A DNA stretch of 64,000 bases, from assembly GCA_020161355.1 (NCBI GenBank), contig JAIUOF010000002.1, positions 558,001 through 622,000 on the forward strand. The letters run 5' to 3'. The stretch comes from Bacteroidota bacterium. GTDB taxonomy: Bacteria > Bacteroidota > Bacteroidia > Cytophagales > Spirosomataceae. The notes beneath the pieces are model-generated. The model was not told the origin of the DNA. It searched no databases and saw nothing but the letters and a program-made list of their open reading frames with translations. Below, one piece after another: positions 26,592-35,290 of the stretch. Position numbers and translations under genes: made by a program. Numbering within the stretch: the first letter of the stretch is position 1; every line of letters begins with the position of its first letter.

Positions 26592-27770
26592 TCAATTATT
26601 GGAAATTCTTTTTTTGTAAACAAAAATTAAATAAAATAAAGCCAGTGCGGTAATTAAGGTTGAAAACAAAAAGGTGTAAGCCAGGTTTTCAATTTTATTT
26701 TGATAAATAAACGTAGGAATCAATGCCCCAAAACCAATGCCTGCCTCCAACGAAATATACATTGTTGCCACAGCCTTTCCCCGATTTTTGTCTTCACACA
26801 AATCAATCGTCCAGGCTTGTGTGATTGGCGAAACTATGCCCATTCCAACTCCAAACAGCACAGCAGATATGCTAAAAATGTATATGTTTTTTGAAAATGA
26901 AATTATCAACATAGCAATAATCAAAATCAAAGCTCCGAGTTTCAGTATCTGCACTCTACCCACTCTGTCTGACCATTTGCCGGCTAAAAACCGAATTGCG
27001 ATGGAAGAAATTGTAAATATCAGGAAATAAAATCCCTTGTTGGCTACTCCAATACTCTGGCTCAAATCAGGCACCAAAGTCACAATGGTACCATAGGCAA
27101 ATGAGGTAAAAAACACCACTACTACAACAGGAAAAACACTAAAGTCAAAGACTTCACCTCGGTTAAGAGCCAAATGTAAAATCCTGAACTTTTCCTTTCT
27201 GGCCTTGGGTAAGGTTTCTTTCATATTAAGCAAAATGGCAATTGAAAGAAAAGAAAGTAAGGATGACAGGTAAAAAAGTACATTGATATCAAAAAACTGA
27301 ACCACCCAGCCTCCAAGTGCTGGTCCAAAAGCCATCCCAAGACTTCCAACCAGACCATGCATTCCCAGGGTTTCTCCCCGGCGGTCGGCCGGAACTATGT
27401 CTGCAATATAAGCAGCAGTGCCAGTAGGTTTAAATCCTGTTGAAAAACCATGTGCCAACCTTAGAAGCAAAAATGGCAATACTGTGGTGGTAAGTGGATA
27501 AATAAAACCGGCCACAAAACACACCAGGGAGCCAAATGCCATTACTGGTATACGGCCAACTTTATCGGTAAGCTTTCCGCTAAATGGCCTGGATAGCCCG
27601 GCGGTTAATGTAAAAAGAGCAATGATTAATCCTTTGAATTCTCCGCCGCCCATTTTTTCCAAATAAGAAGGCAGCTCCGGAATAAGCATGTTAAAACTGG
27701 CAAAAAACAGGAAACTGCTAGTGCTTAATAACCAAAACTGAAGGGTAAAAACCGGCTCTTTGGATTTCAA
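26592..27770 (-). CDS. MFS transporter
   Basis: A 392-residue, 12-helix major facilitator protein. The motif [18 protein letters not shown] between helices 2 and 3 and its weaker repeat [19 protein letters not shown] in the second half are the classic MFS loops, and [10 protein letters not shown] is typical of drug/sugar efflux members. The substrate is unknown. The gene follows folB by 9 bp and its best start is a TTG; no ATG exists before residue 28. Confidence 0.88.
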   Translation of the reverse strand: MKSKEPVFTLQFWLLSTSSFLFFASFNMLIPELPSYLEKMGGGEFKGLIIALFTLTAGLSRPFSGKLTDKVGRIPVMAFGSLVCFVAGFIYPLTTTVLPFLLLRLAHGFSTGFKPTGTAAYIADIVPADRRGETLGMHGLVGSLGMAFGPALGGWVVQFFDINVLFYLSSLLSFLSIAILLNMKETLPKARKEKFRILHLALNRGEVFDFSVFPVVVVVFFTSFAYGTIVTLVPDLSQSIGVANKGFYFLIFTISSIAIRFLAGKWSDRVGRVQILKLGALILIIAMLIISFSKNIYIFSISAVLFGVGMGIVSPITQAWTIDLCEDKNRGKAVATMYISLEAGIGFGALIPTFIYQNKIENLAYTFLFSTLITALALFYLIFVYKKRISNN

Positions 27771-27779
27771 AATATAATT

Positions 27780-28136
27780 TTAGAAACTTTCTTCTATGGT
27801 AACCTTGGCCTTATTGCATACACCTCCGATAGGCGGATTAAACTTTGAGACCACAACTCTGATTTTATTTACATTGGCAAATTCAATTTTGAGAGATTCA
27901 ATAATATCATAAGCAACATGTTCGAGAAGCCGGTGCTTTTGAGCCATCACACCACTCACTTTTTTGTAAATAATGCCATAATCGATAGTATCCTTCAATT
28001 TATCGGAGCTTGCAGGCAATTTCAGATTAGTATCAAGATAAAGATCTATTGAGTATTTATTACCAATTTTTTGCTCTTCATCAAAATGCCCGTGATAAGC
28101 AAAAAACTCCATGCCTTCGAGGGCTATCTGATCCAT
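27780..28136 (-). CDS. folB: Dihydroneopterin aldolase
   Basis: A 118-residue FolB: MEFFAYHGHFDEEQKIGNKY carries the family's GxHGxxxxE-type core, with the Tyr, the catalytic region TIDYGIIYKKV, LLEHVAYDIIESL, and the C-terminal SKFNPPIGGVCNKAKVTI. It splits dihydroneopterin into hydroxymethyl-dihydropterin and glycolaldehyde in folate synthesis. It starts 5 bp after the DivIVA-fusion gene and is followed by the MFS gene, so the three are one transcription unit. Confidence 0.93.
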   Translation of the reverse strand: MDQIALEGMEFFAYHGHFDEEQKIGNKYSIDLYLDTNLKLPASSDKLKDTIDYGIIYKKVSGVMAQKHRLLEHVAYDIIESLKIEFANVNKIRVVVSKFNPPIGGVCNKAKVTIEESF

Positions 28137-28141
28137 TGGTA

Positions 28142-29371
28142 TTAATTGAGATTGTCAAAAAACGAACCCGTCTGTTTTTTTTCTGCAATATAATCAGCAG
28201 CAGACTTCACCTCTTTAGGGCCGCTCTCTGCCTTATCTGTCATTGCTTTTCTGATAGCAGCTTTTACTTTATTGACCTTATCGAGCATCTCTTCTGTGCT
28301 ACTGCCTTCTACCGGTTGATTAGGTTTATAGTCTTCATCTACCGGTTTTTCCTGTGGGGCTCTTCCTGCTATGAGGTAACTCTTAAGTTCTTCCAGCTTA
28401 TCCCACTCTCCTTTGTTGGCCAATTCGGCCTGTTCGATCCAGGTGCCGGGGTCATTGGCAGCAAATTGTGGTCCGCCTGCATCCAGAATATCACGAATTC
28501 GGTACAGCGGGGTATTTACCAGGTCTCTGAATGAAATAATATGAGCTTTGTTGAGTAGTTCTTTAATTTTGGGGCCTATGCCTTCTATGATTTCCAGATT
28601 AGTTTTGTCTTCACCGGTTTCCAGAGAAATATCATTTACTGCCGATGAGAAACTTAATCCATGACTTTCTTCTTCCTCTTCCTGGATCATTTCCTCTTCA
28701 AATTGAGTATCAGATGCCGGTACATCTTCTGCTTCAACCGACTGAGGTTCTTCAACGATTTCCTCTGGTGCCTCAAACAAAGGCTCTACCACCATTTCCG
28801 GTGCTTTTGCTACTGGAATCTCACTTAATTCGGTTTTTTGCTCAACTTTTTCGTAGTCATTTACCTGATTCTGTGCAGCAATCTGAGTTGCATCAAAAGC
28901 TATTTGTTTCAATTGATAAAGCAAATCGGCTTTTTGAGCTTCAAGGCTTGCAAACTGTTTTTCAAGTGTTGAAAACTCCGCTTTGGCAGTATTATGAATA
29001 TTTTCCGCTTTTTGCTGAGCTTCTTCAACCAAAGTTCGGGCTGTATTTTCTGCATCTGCCAAAATCGCCTCCGCTTTTTGTTCGGCCTCTGAGATTTTTC
29101 TGTTGGCCTCCTGATTGGCATTGTCGGTAATTCGGCTACTTGTATCTTCGGCAGTTCTCAGAGTTTTGATTAAGGTCATTTCAACCTCTCTGAGCTTCGA
29201 AGCCTCTTTTTCTGAAATCTCTAATTGCATTTTCAGCATTTTGAGTTCGTTGAGCATCCTTTCCCATTCCTGCGAAATATTGGCAAGGAAGTGATTCACT
29301 TCTTCAATATTATATCCACGAAATGATTTCTCGAACTCGTGCTGCTTAATTTCTAATGATGTAATTTTCAT
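28142..29371 (-). CDS. DivIVA-domain coiled-coil protein with C-terminal helix-hairpin-helix
   Basis: A 409-residue protein. Residues 1-45 are a DivIVA-type N-terminus (HEFEKSFRGYNIEEVNHFLA), followed by a long coiled coil (about 45-175), an acidic, proline-containing linker (about 175-255) and a helix-hairpin-helix domain (about 258-340; NLEIIEGIGPKIKELL, then FRDLVNTPLYRIRDIL) that often binds DNA or RNA. The fusion would join a membrane-curvature/coiled-coil scaffold to a nucleic-acid-binding module. The ATG at 29371 is preferred over the GTG at 29395 because it starts the DivIVA core. It is the first gene of the folB/MFS unit. Confidence 0.85.
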   Translation of the reverse strand: MKITSLEIKQHEFEKSFRGYNIEEVNHFLANISQEWERMLNELKMLKMQLEISEKEASKLREVEMTLIKTLRTAEDTSSRITDNANQEANRKISEAEQKAEAILADAENTARTLVEEAQQKAENIHNTAKAEFSTLEKQFASLEAQKADLLYQLKQIAFDATQIAAQNQVNDYEKVEQKTELSEIPVAKAPEMVVEPLFEAPEEIVEEPQSVEAEDVPASDTQFEEEMIQEEEEESHGLSFSSAVNDISLETGEDKTNLEIIEGIGPKIKELLNKAHIISFRDLVNTPLYRIRDILDAGGPQFAANDPGTWIEQAELANKGEWDKLEELKSYLIAGRAPQEKPVDEDYKPNQPVEGSSTEEMLDKVNKVKAAIRKAMTDKAESGPKEVKSAADYIAEKKQTGSFFDNLN

Positions 29372-29505
29372 TTCTGTTTGTTTAGGAAATCCCACTATTT
29401 TTAATCCTGACCAGAAGTCATTATTTGCTAAAAATCAAATTAAAAAACAATTAACGAGATTTTGATTTTTTATTTTCCACAAAATAACAAAAAAATGAAA
29501 ATATA

Positions 29506-30411
29506 TTAAAATAAATTCCAAAGTGAAATATTTCGGTCATCGCTTGCAGAAAGTAATTGTTGTTGTCCTTCTAACCACAACAGCCTGTTTACCGAACTGT
29601 TATGTGACTGATGCCTGCCTCTGTCAATCACTTTTTTTAGTTTCAAATGGTCCGTATCCCATATTTTTATGGTTTTATCCATGCTTGCGGATGCCAGAAA
29701 ACCAGTATCAGAGAGTATTTCGAGATGATTGACAGGATAAATATGAGCCGGGATTTTCTCCACAAGTTCAAAGTTTCCGGCGGCATTCCAAAAAATTAAT
29801 TTTGCATCCCTACCAGCTGATGCCAAAAGTTTTCTCTCAGGCAAATAAATAACCGAAAAAACAGAATGGTCGTGGCCTTTCAATATATTTTTTAATTCGA
29901 AAGTATTAAGGTCAAAAATCCGAATCGTGCAATCAGAATATCCTATGGCGATTTCCTGAGTATCTTCTAAAACCGTCATTGCTCTTGCACTTTTTTGGCT
30001 TTGCACCGAATGATTTGATATTGAAAAATCAGATACGGAAATCTTATAAAAACTTCCTTTATTATCAGAAAGAAATACATTGTCTCCCGAAATTTTAATA
30101 TCAAAAACCGATACTCCGGGCAAGCTGGTGGTATGAATAATTTTTTTTGAGTCCACATCAACCCAGTGTACTCCTAACTGGTTATCAGGCACTATCATTA
30201 GTTTTCTTTCGGCAACATATTTCAATGTATAGGCATTATTAATGAGTTTCAGGAGGGGAATGCCTTCTTCCGGTTTATCAATATCCCATCGTACTACGTA
30301 GCCATCGCCTGCAACAGAATAAAAAACATTCGAATTTTCACCTTTTGCAAGGCCGTAAACACTACTTTTGTGACCGGTAAATGTCTGGAGTTTTTCGATT
30401 TTAAATTCCAA
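29506..30411 (-). CDS. WD40-repeat protein
   Basis: A 301-residue beta-propeller protein with about six to seven WD40 blades, clearest in HKSSVYGLAKGENSN, YSDCTIRIFDLNTFE, HDHSVFSVIYLPERKLLASA, LASASMDKTIKIWD and SASDDRNISLWNLF. There is no signal peptide, so it is probably a cytoplasmic scaffold. No ATG occurs near the N-terminus; the TTG at 30411 gives the natural first blade. It is divergent from the phosphopantetheinyl transferase gene across 47 bp. Confidence 0.88.
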   Translation of the reverse strand: MEFKIEKLQTFTGHKSSVYGLAKGENSNVFYSVAGDGYVVRWDIDKPEEGIPLLKLINNAYTLKYVAERKLMIVPDNQLGVHWVDVDSKKIIHTTSLPGVSVFDIKISGDNVFLSDNKGSFYKISVSDFSISNHSVQSQKSARAMTVLEDTQEIAIGYSDCTIRIFDLNTFELKNILKGHDHSVFSVIYLPERKLLASAGRDAKLIFWNAAGNFELVEKIPAHIYPVNHLEILSDTGFLASASMDKTIKIWDTDHLKLKKVIDRGRHQSHNSSVNRLLWLEGQQQLLSASDDRNISLWNLF

Positions 30412-30458
30412 AATCTAATTTTGTTTTTATTCTGAAAAAGCAAATTTAAAAATAAAAC

Positions 30459-31082
30459 ATGCCATTACTTTTCAACAAAGAAATTGAGAATGAAATTCAC
30501 TTTTTGATTTGGAATTTGACCGAATCATTGGACGATTTGCTTTCATTGAGTCAATTGAGTCAGGATGATACCGAAACTTATTCGGAAATTTCTCACCCAC
30601 AAAAACAAATAGAGTTTCTTGCCGGAAGGCTGGCCATTAAAAAACTATGCGAACTGGAATCAATTAACTTTGAGGGTATTGTAAAAGATGAGAACGGGAA
30701 ACCTTTCCTTCGGAATTCAGGATTTGAAATGTCGGTTTCACACACGATTGATTATATAGGGGTGGTTTTTAAGGAAAAGTCAGCAATAGGCATTGATATT
30801 GAGAAACCCAGGAAACAATTATTGAAAATAGTTCCAAGACTATTCAACGCCACTGAAGTTGCATTTATTGACAATGAAATCGAAAAAGCTACACTTTACT
30901 GGTCTGCTAAGGAGGCACTTTACAAACTCTATGGTAAGCGAAAAGTAGATTTCAGGGAAAATCTGTTTTTGGAATGGGAAAACGGCAAGCTATTCGGACA
31001 AATAAAAATGCCTGACTATAATGCCAGGCATGAAATTATTTTCTTTCCTTTAGGTCAATACCTCACCGTTATAGCTTTTTAA
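30459..31082 (+). CDS. 4'-phosphopantetheinyl transferase (Sfp type)
   Basis: A 207-residue PPTase of the Sfp family: VSHTIDYIGV, the Mg/CoA-binding GIDIEKPRKQ and WSAKEALYKLYGKRKVDF. It would activate acyl or peptidyl carrier proteins by transferring phosphopantetheine from CoA. The stop codon overlaps that of the opposite gene (31079-31082), leaving no room for a separate terminator between them. Confidence 0.9.
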   Translation: MPLLFNKEIENEIHFLIWNLTESLDDLLSLSQLSQDDTETYSEISHPQKQIEFLAGRLAIKKLCELESINFEGIVKDENGKPFLRNSGFEMSVSHTIDYIGVVFKEKSAIGIDIEKPRKQLLKIVPRLFNATEVAFIDNEIEKATLYWSAKEALYKLYGKRKVDFRENLFLEWENGKLFGQIKMPDYNARHEIIFFPLGQYLTVIAF

Positions 31083-31417
31083 ACGCTCTCCAGGATTTCT
31101 TCGAGGTTGATACCGTAATGTGACTCATTATACACAACCTTCCCATTTTTAAGCACAATGATTTGGGGTGATTCATGCGGAATTGAGAATCTGGTCGCAA
31201 TTTCATTAGAAATCGGCCTCAGATTAATAAGATCCAGATAATAAACCTTCAGATTTTTGTGGTCTGCAACTTTTTTCCATGCTCTTTCAAAACGGTCTTT
31301 CGCAGTTGCACTTATCGGACAACGAATACTATGTTTAAAAATCGCAACGGGTTGTGTATTTGACTCTTCGGAAATTGTATCCAATTGTGACAGTTCATTT
31401 AAAATACTCCAGTCCAT
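31079..31417 (-). CDS. ytxJ: YtxJ-like monothiol bacilliredoxin (DUF2847)
   Basis: A 112-residue thioredoxin-fold protein with a single candidate active Cys in FKHSIRCPIS, followed by FERAWKKVADHKNLKVYYLD and the cis-Pro loop ESPQIIVLKNGKVVY. Members remove bacillithiol from mixed disulfides, so the cell probably makes bacillithiol (inference). It overlaps the end of the PPTase gene by 4 bp, tail to tail. Confidence 0.88.
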   Translation of the reverse strand: MDWSILNELSQLDTISEESNTQPVAIFKHSIRCPISATAKDRFERAWKKVADHKNLKVYYLDLINLRPISNEIATRFSIPHESPQIIVLKNGKVVYNESHYGINLEEILESV

Positions 31418-31517
31418 TAAATTTATTTTTCTTTAAAATTTATAAAAGGATAAAAGCCAGACACCTAATTCGAGCCCTCACCTTTATATATTTCAACTTA
31501 TGACAAGAGTTTTAAGT

Positions 31518-32354
31518 TCAAAAAACAATATTGTCTATCAACCGTACTTCTTCAAGAAAAACCGCCAGGACTATTGCAGTTTTATTGCCTTTCTTATATA
31601 AGTCAATATTATTAAGTGTCTCAAAATCAATAATCTCATAATACTCAGGAGTAAAATATGACCTGTCGGCATACGCCCTGGATATTTTTTCCTTTACCTC
31701 CAAAGCTGTCAAACCTTCCTTGAAAAGTTTTTCTCCCAATTTTAGAGATTGATATAAAAAAGCTGCCTGAGATCGCCCTGTTTCAGAAAGCCTTCTGTTA
31801 CGAGAAGACATTGCCAGCCCGGATTCTTCTCTTACTGTATCACAAATTATTAATTTCAAATCGAAACTAAGGTCTTTTACCAGCCGATTTACCACCGCAC
31901 ATTGTTGCAAATCTTTTTGGCCAAAATAAGCCCTTTGGGGTTTTACAATATGAAACAATTTACTCACAACTATCCCCACTCCATTAAAGTGCCCCGGACG
32001 AAATTCGCCTTCCAGTTTGGTTTCCAAATCTCCAAAATCAAGTTTCATTTTTGGTAAATTGGGATACATTTCCTCCGCAGAAGGTGCAAAAACCACGTCG
32101 CAACCAACTTCCTCAAGCATTTTACAGTCTTCTTCCAGCGTACGGGGGTACTTTTTCAAATCCTCAGGATTGTTAAATTGAGTAGGATTTACAAAAATAC
32201 TACACACCGAAATGTCATTTTCCCGGACAGCTCTTTTTACCAGCTCCATATGTCCTGCATGCAGAGCACCCATGGTTGGCACAAAGCCAATTTGAGCACC
32301 TGATTGACTTTTAAGGAATTGTTGCGTCTCAATTATGGTGTTAATGATTCTCAT
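31518..32354 (-). CDS. panC: Pantothenate synthetase
   Basis: A 278-residue PanC with the HIGH-type nucleotide motif in PTMGALHAGHMELV, the pantoate-binding IFVNPTQFN, GHFNGVGIVVSKLFH, the ATP site KPQRAYFGQKDLQQ and the KMSKS-like SSRNRRLSETG. It joins pantoate and beta-alanine with ATP. It belongs to the block panC / glmS / DUF4270 / GlgA-like that is commonly syntenic in Bacteroidota. Confidence 0.96.
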   Translation of the reverse strand: MRIINTIIETQQFLKSQSGAQIGFVPTMGALHAGHMELVKRAVRENDISVCSIFVNPTQFNNPEDLKKYPRTLEEDCKMLEEVGCDVVFAPSAEEMYPNLPKMKLDFGDLETKLEGEFRPGHFNGVGIVVSKLFHIVKPQRAYFGQKDLQQCAVVNRLVKDLSFDLKLIICDTVREESGLAMSSRNRRLSETGRSQAAFLYQSLKLGEKLFKEGLTALEVKEKISRAYADRSYFTPEYYEIIDFETLNNIDLYKKGNKTAIVLAVFLEEVRLIDNIVF

Positions 32355-32402
32355 GAATATAGAGGTTAATATGTTCCTGCTGGCAATTTCACCCTTTTTT
32401 TG

Positions 32403-32410
32403 TATTTTTG
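32403..32410 (+). promoter_or_regulatory. -7 box TATTTTTG
   Basis: Matches TAnnTTTG, 21 bp before the M23 peptidase ATG, in the 77 bp between divergent panC and the peptidase. There is no clear -33 element. Confidence 0.4.
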
Positions 32411-32431
32411 TGAGATTTTTAAAAGAAAATA

Positions 32432-33040
32432 ATGCTCAGAAAAATTTTAATCCTCCTTTTCATTTCCGCATCTGCTTTTGCTCAATATGACGTTAGAAAG
32501 AGTGTTTACACTGATGCTGACCTGGAGATTGAAGATTATTGGGAGACAGAACTTAGTCCAATATCTGACCAAAATGAAGTGGTGAGTTTTATTCATAATG
32601 ACCCCTTCAATTATTTTTTTATCAATAATATTCCGGGAGGAAATCCGCTTGCCAGAGAGATATCGGTCAACTCCTTTTACGGGGCACGTCTTCATCCGAT
32701 TCACAAAATCCTGAAATTCCATAGGGGGATTGACCTCAAAGGTGTAAATGGAGAAATCGCAATTGCCAGTGGAAACGGAAAAGTAACAGAAACCGGCTTT
32801 AAGGAAGACCTTGGCAATTATATCAAAATCAGCCACAAATATGGTTTTGAATCTATTTATGGCCACTTAAGTAAGATATCTGTAAAAAAAGGTCAGGAAG
32901 TAAAAAAAGGTCAAACCATAGGAAAGGTCGGACAAACCGGAAAAGTTACCGGACCACACCTTCACTATACGCTCAAGAAGAACGGCGAATATTTTGATCC
33001 GTTTGATTTTCTGTTTATGAATTTTCAGAAAAGTTGGTAA
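32432..33040 (+). CDS. Secreted M23 family (LytM-type) peptidase
   Basis: A 202-residue exported peptidase with signal peptide (about 1-17, SASAFAQ). The M23 zinc site is complete: HRGIDLKG (His and Asp ligands), YGHLSKI and GPHLHYTLKK. It should cut peptide crosslinks in peptidoglycan, or act as a cofactor for a lytic enzyme, in the periplasm. It is a compact family member, with catalytic residues intact. Confidence 0.92.
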   Translation: MLRKILILLFISASAFAQYDVRKSVYTDADLEIEDYWETELSPISDQNEVVSFIHNDPFNYFFINNIPGGNPLAREISVNSFYGARLHPIHKILKFHRGIDLKGVNGEIAIASGNGKVTETGFKEDLGNYIKISHKYGFESIYGHLSKISVKKGQEVKKGQTIGKVGQTGKVTGPHLHYTLKKNGEYFDPFDFLFMNFQKSW

Positions 33041-33049
33041 AAAAAAATA

Positions 33050-33079
33050 AAGGCCTCAAAGCAAATAACCTGAAGCCTT
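33050..33079. terminator. Bidirectional terminator between M23 gene and glmS
   Basis: AAGGC-c-TCA, 12-nt loop, TGA-a-GCCTT, with A residues on the left and T residues on the right, serving both convergent genes. Confidence 0.75.
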
Positions 33080-33090
33080 GATTTTTAATA

Positions 33091-34929
33091 TTATTCCACT
33101 GTCACCGATTTGGCAAGATTTCTGGGCTGATCGACGTTTCTGCCTCTTAAAACGGCAATATAATAGGACAATAGTTGCAACGGAATCACTGTCAACAATG
33201 GCTGCAGCACTTCGTGCGTTTTAGGCACTTCAATCGCAAAATCTACCATACTTTTCACATCTCTATCCCCTTCCGAAACAATTGCAATTACTCGCCCTTT
33301 TCTGGCCTTAACCTCCTGAATATTAGATACCACCTTTTCATAGCTACTGTCTTTGATAGCGATAAATACAACAGGCATATCTTCGTCAATCAAGGCTATG
33401 GGGCCATGTTTCATTTCCGCCGCCGGATAGCCCTCAGCGTGTATATATGAAATTTCTTTTAGCTTCAAAGCCCCCTCCAGAGCAACGGGGAAGTTTAATC
33501 CACGACCCAGGAATATGAAATTAGAGGCGAATGTGAAAAGTTTTGAAATATCTTTAATCTCTTCTGATTTCTCCAGAATTTTTTCCACTTTTTCCGGAAT
33601 CGCAGCCATCTCAATCAATAACTGTCGGTAAGTTTCATCGCTCAATGTACCCTTGGCATGTGCTGTTGCTATGGCCATCATGGTTAAAACCGTCACCTGG
33701 GCTGTAAAAGCTTTGGTACTGGCCACACCAATTTCCGGACCTGCATGGGTATAAACACCTGCCTCGGTAATACGGGAAATTGAAGACCCTACCACATTAC
33801 AAACCCCCAAAATAACCGCTCCCTTACTTTTAGCCATTTCAAGAGCAGCCAGTGTATCCGCGGTTTCACCCGACTGCGAAATAGCAATAACAAAATCTCC
33901 CTCTTTGATAATGGGATTGCGATACCTAAACTCCGAAGCATATTCTACTTCTACATTGATTCTGGCAAGTTCTTCAAACAAATACTCCCCAACCAACCCT
34001 GCATGCCAAGAAGTACCACAGGCCACAAAAACTATCCTTTTGGCTTTTGCGAGTTTCCCAATATGACTTCTGAGCCCACCCAATTGAATGATAGCCTCAT
34101 CAGGATTTACTCTTCCTCTCAAACAGTCAGCTATTGATTTGGGCTGCTCAAAAATCTCTTTCAACATGAAATGATCAAACCCACCTTTTTCAATGGCTTC
34201 CAGCTCAAGCTCTACTGTTTGAATTTCAGGATCCTGTTCTTCGTTTTGAAGATTTTTTATCGTAAGTCCATCCTGATTTACAATCGCTATTTCAAGGTCG
34301 TCAAGATACACAACCTCTTTGGTGTATTCAATTATTGGGGTGGCGTCAGAAGCAAAAAAGTACTCTTCATGTCCAACTCCAATTACAAGAGGACTTCCTT
34401 TTCTGGCAGCCACAAGTTGACCCGGATTTTCTTTATCCAAAACCACAATAGCATAGGCACCAACCACATCTTTGAGAGCTAGCCTCACTGCATCGGGCAA
34501 CTCACAATTTTTTGTTTTCTGAATTTCTTCGATAAAATTGACCAAAACTTCGGTGTCGGTTTGACTCTTAAATTCATACCCTTTATTGAGAAGCATTTGC
34601 TTCAGTGAAGCATAATTTTCAATGATTCCGTTATGAATTATAGCCAATCTGCCACTGTTTGACATATGTGGGTGAGCATTTACATCATTGGGTTCACCAT
34701 GTGTTGCCCATCGTGTGTGACCTATTCCAATATTTCCAAGATTATTTTGGTTGGCAAGCACCACCTCAAGATCTTTTACTTTTCCTTTTTTCTTAAAAAC
34801 CTTAAGTGCCTGATCAGTTATTACCGCAATTCCTGAGCTATCATAACCCCGATATTCCAACCTTTTAAGACCTTTAACTATAAGTGGTGCGGCTTCTCTG
34901 GAACCCACATATGCAACAATTCCACACAT
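33091..34929 (-). CDS. glmS: Glutamine-fructose-6-phosphate aminotransferase (isomerizing)
   Basis: A 612-residue GlmS. The N-terminal class II glutamine amidotransferase starts with the Cys2 nucleophile (MCGIVAYVGS), then GHTRWATHGEPNDVNAHPH; two SIS sugar-phosphate domains follow (CGTSWHAGLVGEYLFEELAR, ISQSGETADTLAAL) and the C-terminus PRNLAKSVTVE is family-typical. It makes glucosamine-6-phosphate for cell-wall and LPS synthesis. I see no glmS ribozyme upstream. Confidence 0.97.
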   Translation of the reverse strand: MCGIVAYVGSREAAPLIVKGLKRLEYRGYDSSGIAVITDQALKVFKKKGKVKDLEVVLANQNNLGNIGIGHTRWATHGEPNDVNAHPHMSNSGRLAIIHNGIIENYASLKQMLLNKGYEFKSQTDTEVLVNFIEEIQKTKNCELPDAVRLALKDVVGAYAIVVLDKENPGQLVAARKGSPLVIGVGHEEYFFASDATPIIEYTKEVVYLDDLEIAIVNQDGLTIKNLQNEEQDPEIQTVELELEAIEKGGFDHFMLKEIFEQPKSIADCLRGRVNPDEAIIQLGGLRSHIGKLAKAKRIVFVACGTSWHAGLVGEYLFEELARINVEVEYASEFRYRNPIIKEGDFVIAISQSGETADTLAALEMAKSKGAVILGVCNVVGSSISRITEAGVYTHAGPEIGVASTKAFTAQVTVLTMMAIATAHAKGTLSDETYRQLLIEMAAIPEKVEKILEKSEEIKDISKLFTFASNFIFLGRGLNFPVALEGALKLKEISYIHAEGYPAAEMKHGPIALIDEDMPVVFIAIKDSSYEKVVSNIQEVKARKGRVIAIVSEGDRDVKSMVDFAIEVPKTHEVLQPLLTVIPLQLLSYYIAVLRGRNVDQPRNLAKSVTVE

Positions 34930-35243
34930 AAAACAATATTAAGTAGAGTTTTGAAATTTTGTTTTCTTTACAAAATTATGCAATAAAAAAAAGAAAGCCT
35001 TAAAATGAAATTTTAAATAATTTTAAGAAAAAGGTCGTTTTATTTAAATATTTTATTTCGAATAAAAAAACAATGTAACTATTTAATATTCAGTATTTTA
35101 CATAAACATTTCAACAAAAGAACAGGATTGAAATCAGAAAAAAAATGAAATGTTTCGATTTTACGGTATCTTAATAATTGTATTATTTTTATACAATCTA
35201 TAAATCCAAATTTTATGTAAAAGTCTGACCTTTTGTAAATAAA
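34930..35243. other. Intergenic region upstream of glmS
   Basis: No gene is supported. The minus-strand TAATTTTG at 34971-34978 is a plausible glmS -7 box about 40 bp from its start. The remainder is very AT-rich without clear repeats. Confidence 0.45.
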
Positions 35244-35271
35244 AAAGGGGAAAGTAAAAACTCTCCCCTTT
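35244..35271 (-). terminator. Terminator after DUF4270 gene
   Basis: AAAGGGGA-(12 nt)-TCCCCTTT; on the minus strand it is followed by a T run, just downstream of the DUF4270 stop at 35291. Confidence 0.85.
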
Positions 35272-35290
35272 AAATATCTTTAGGTCCGAA

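Noticed and set aside
34930-35243. Possible glmS ribozyme upstream of glmS
   Set aside because: The region lacks the GC-rich pseudoknot core and is almost all A and T; the ribozyme is mainly known from Firmicutes.
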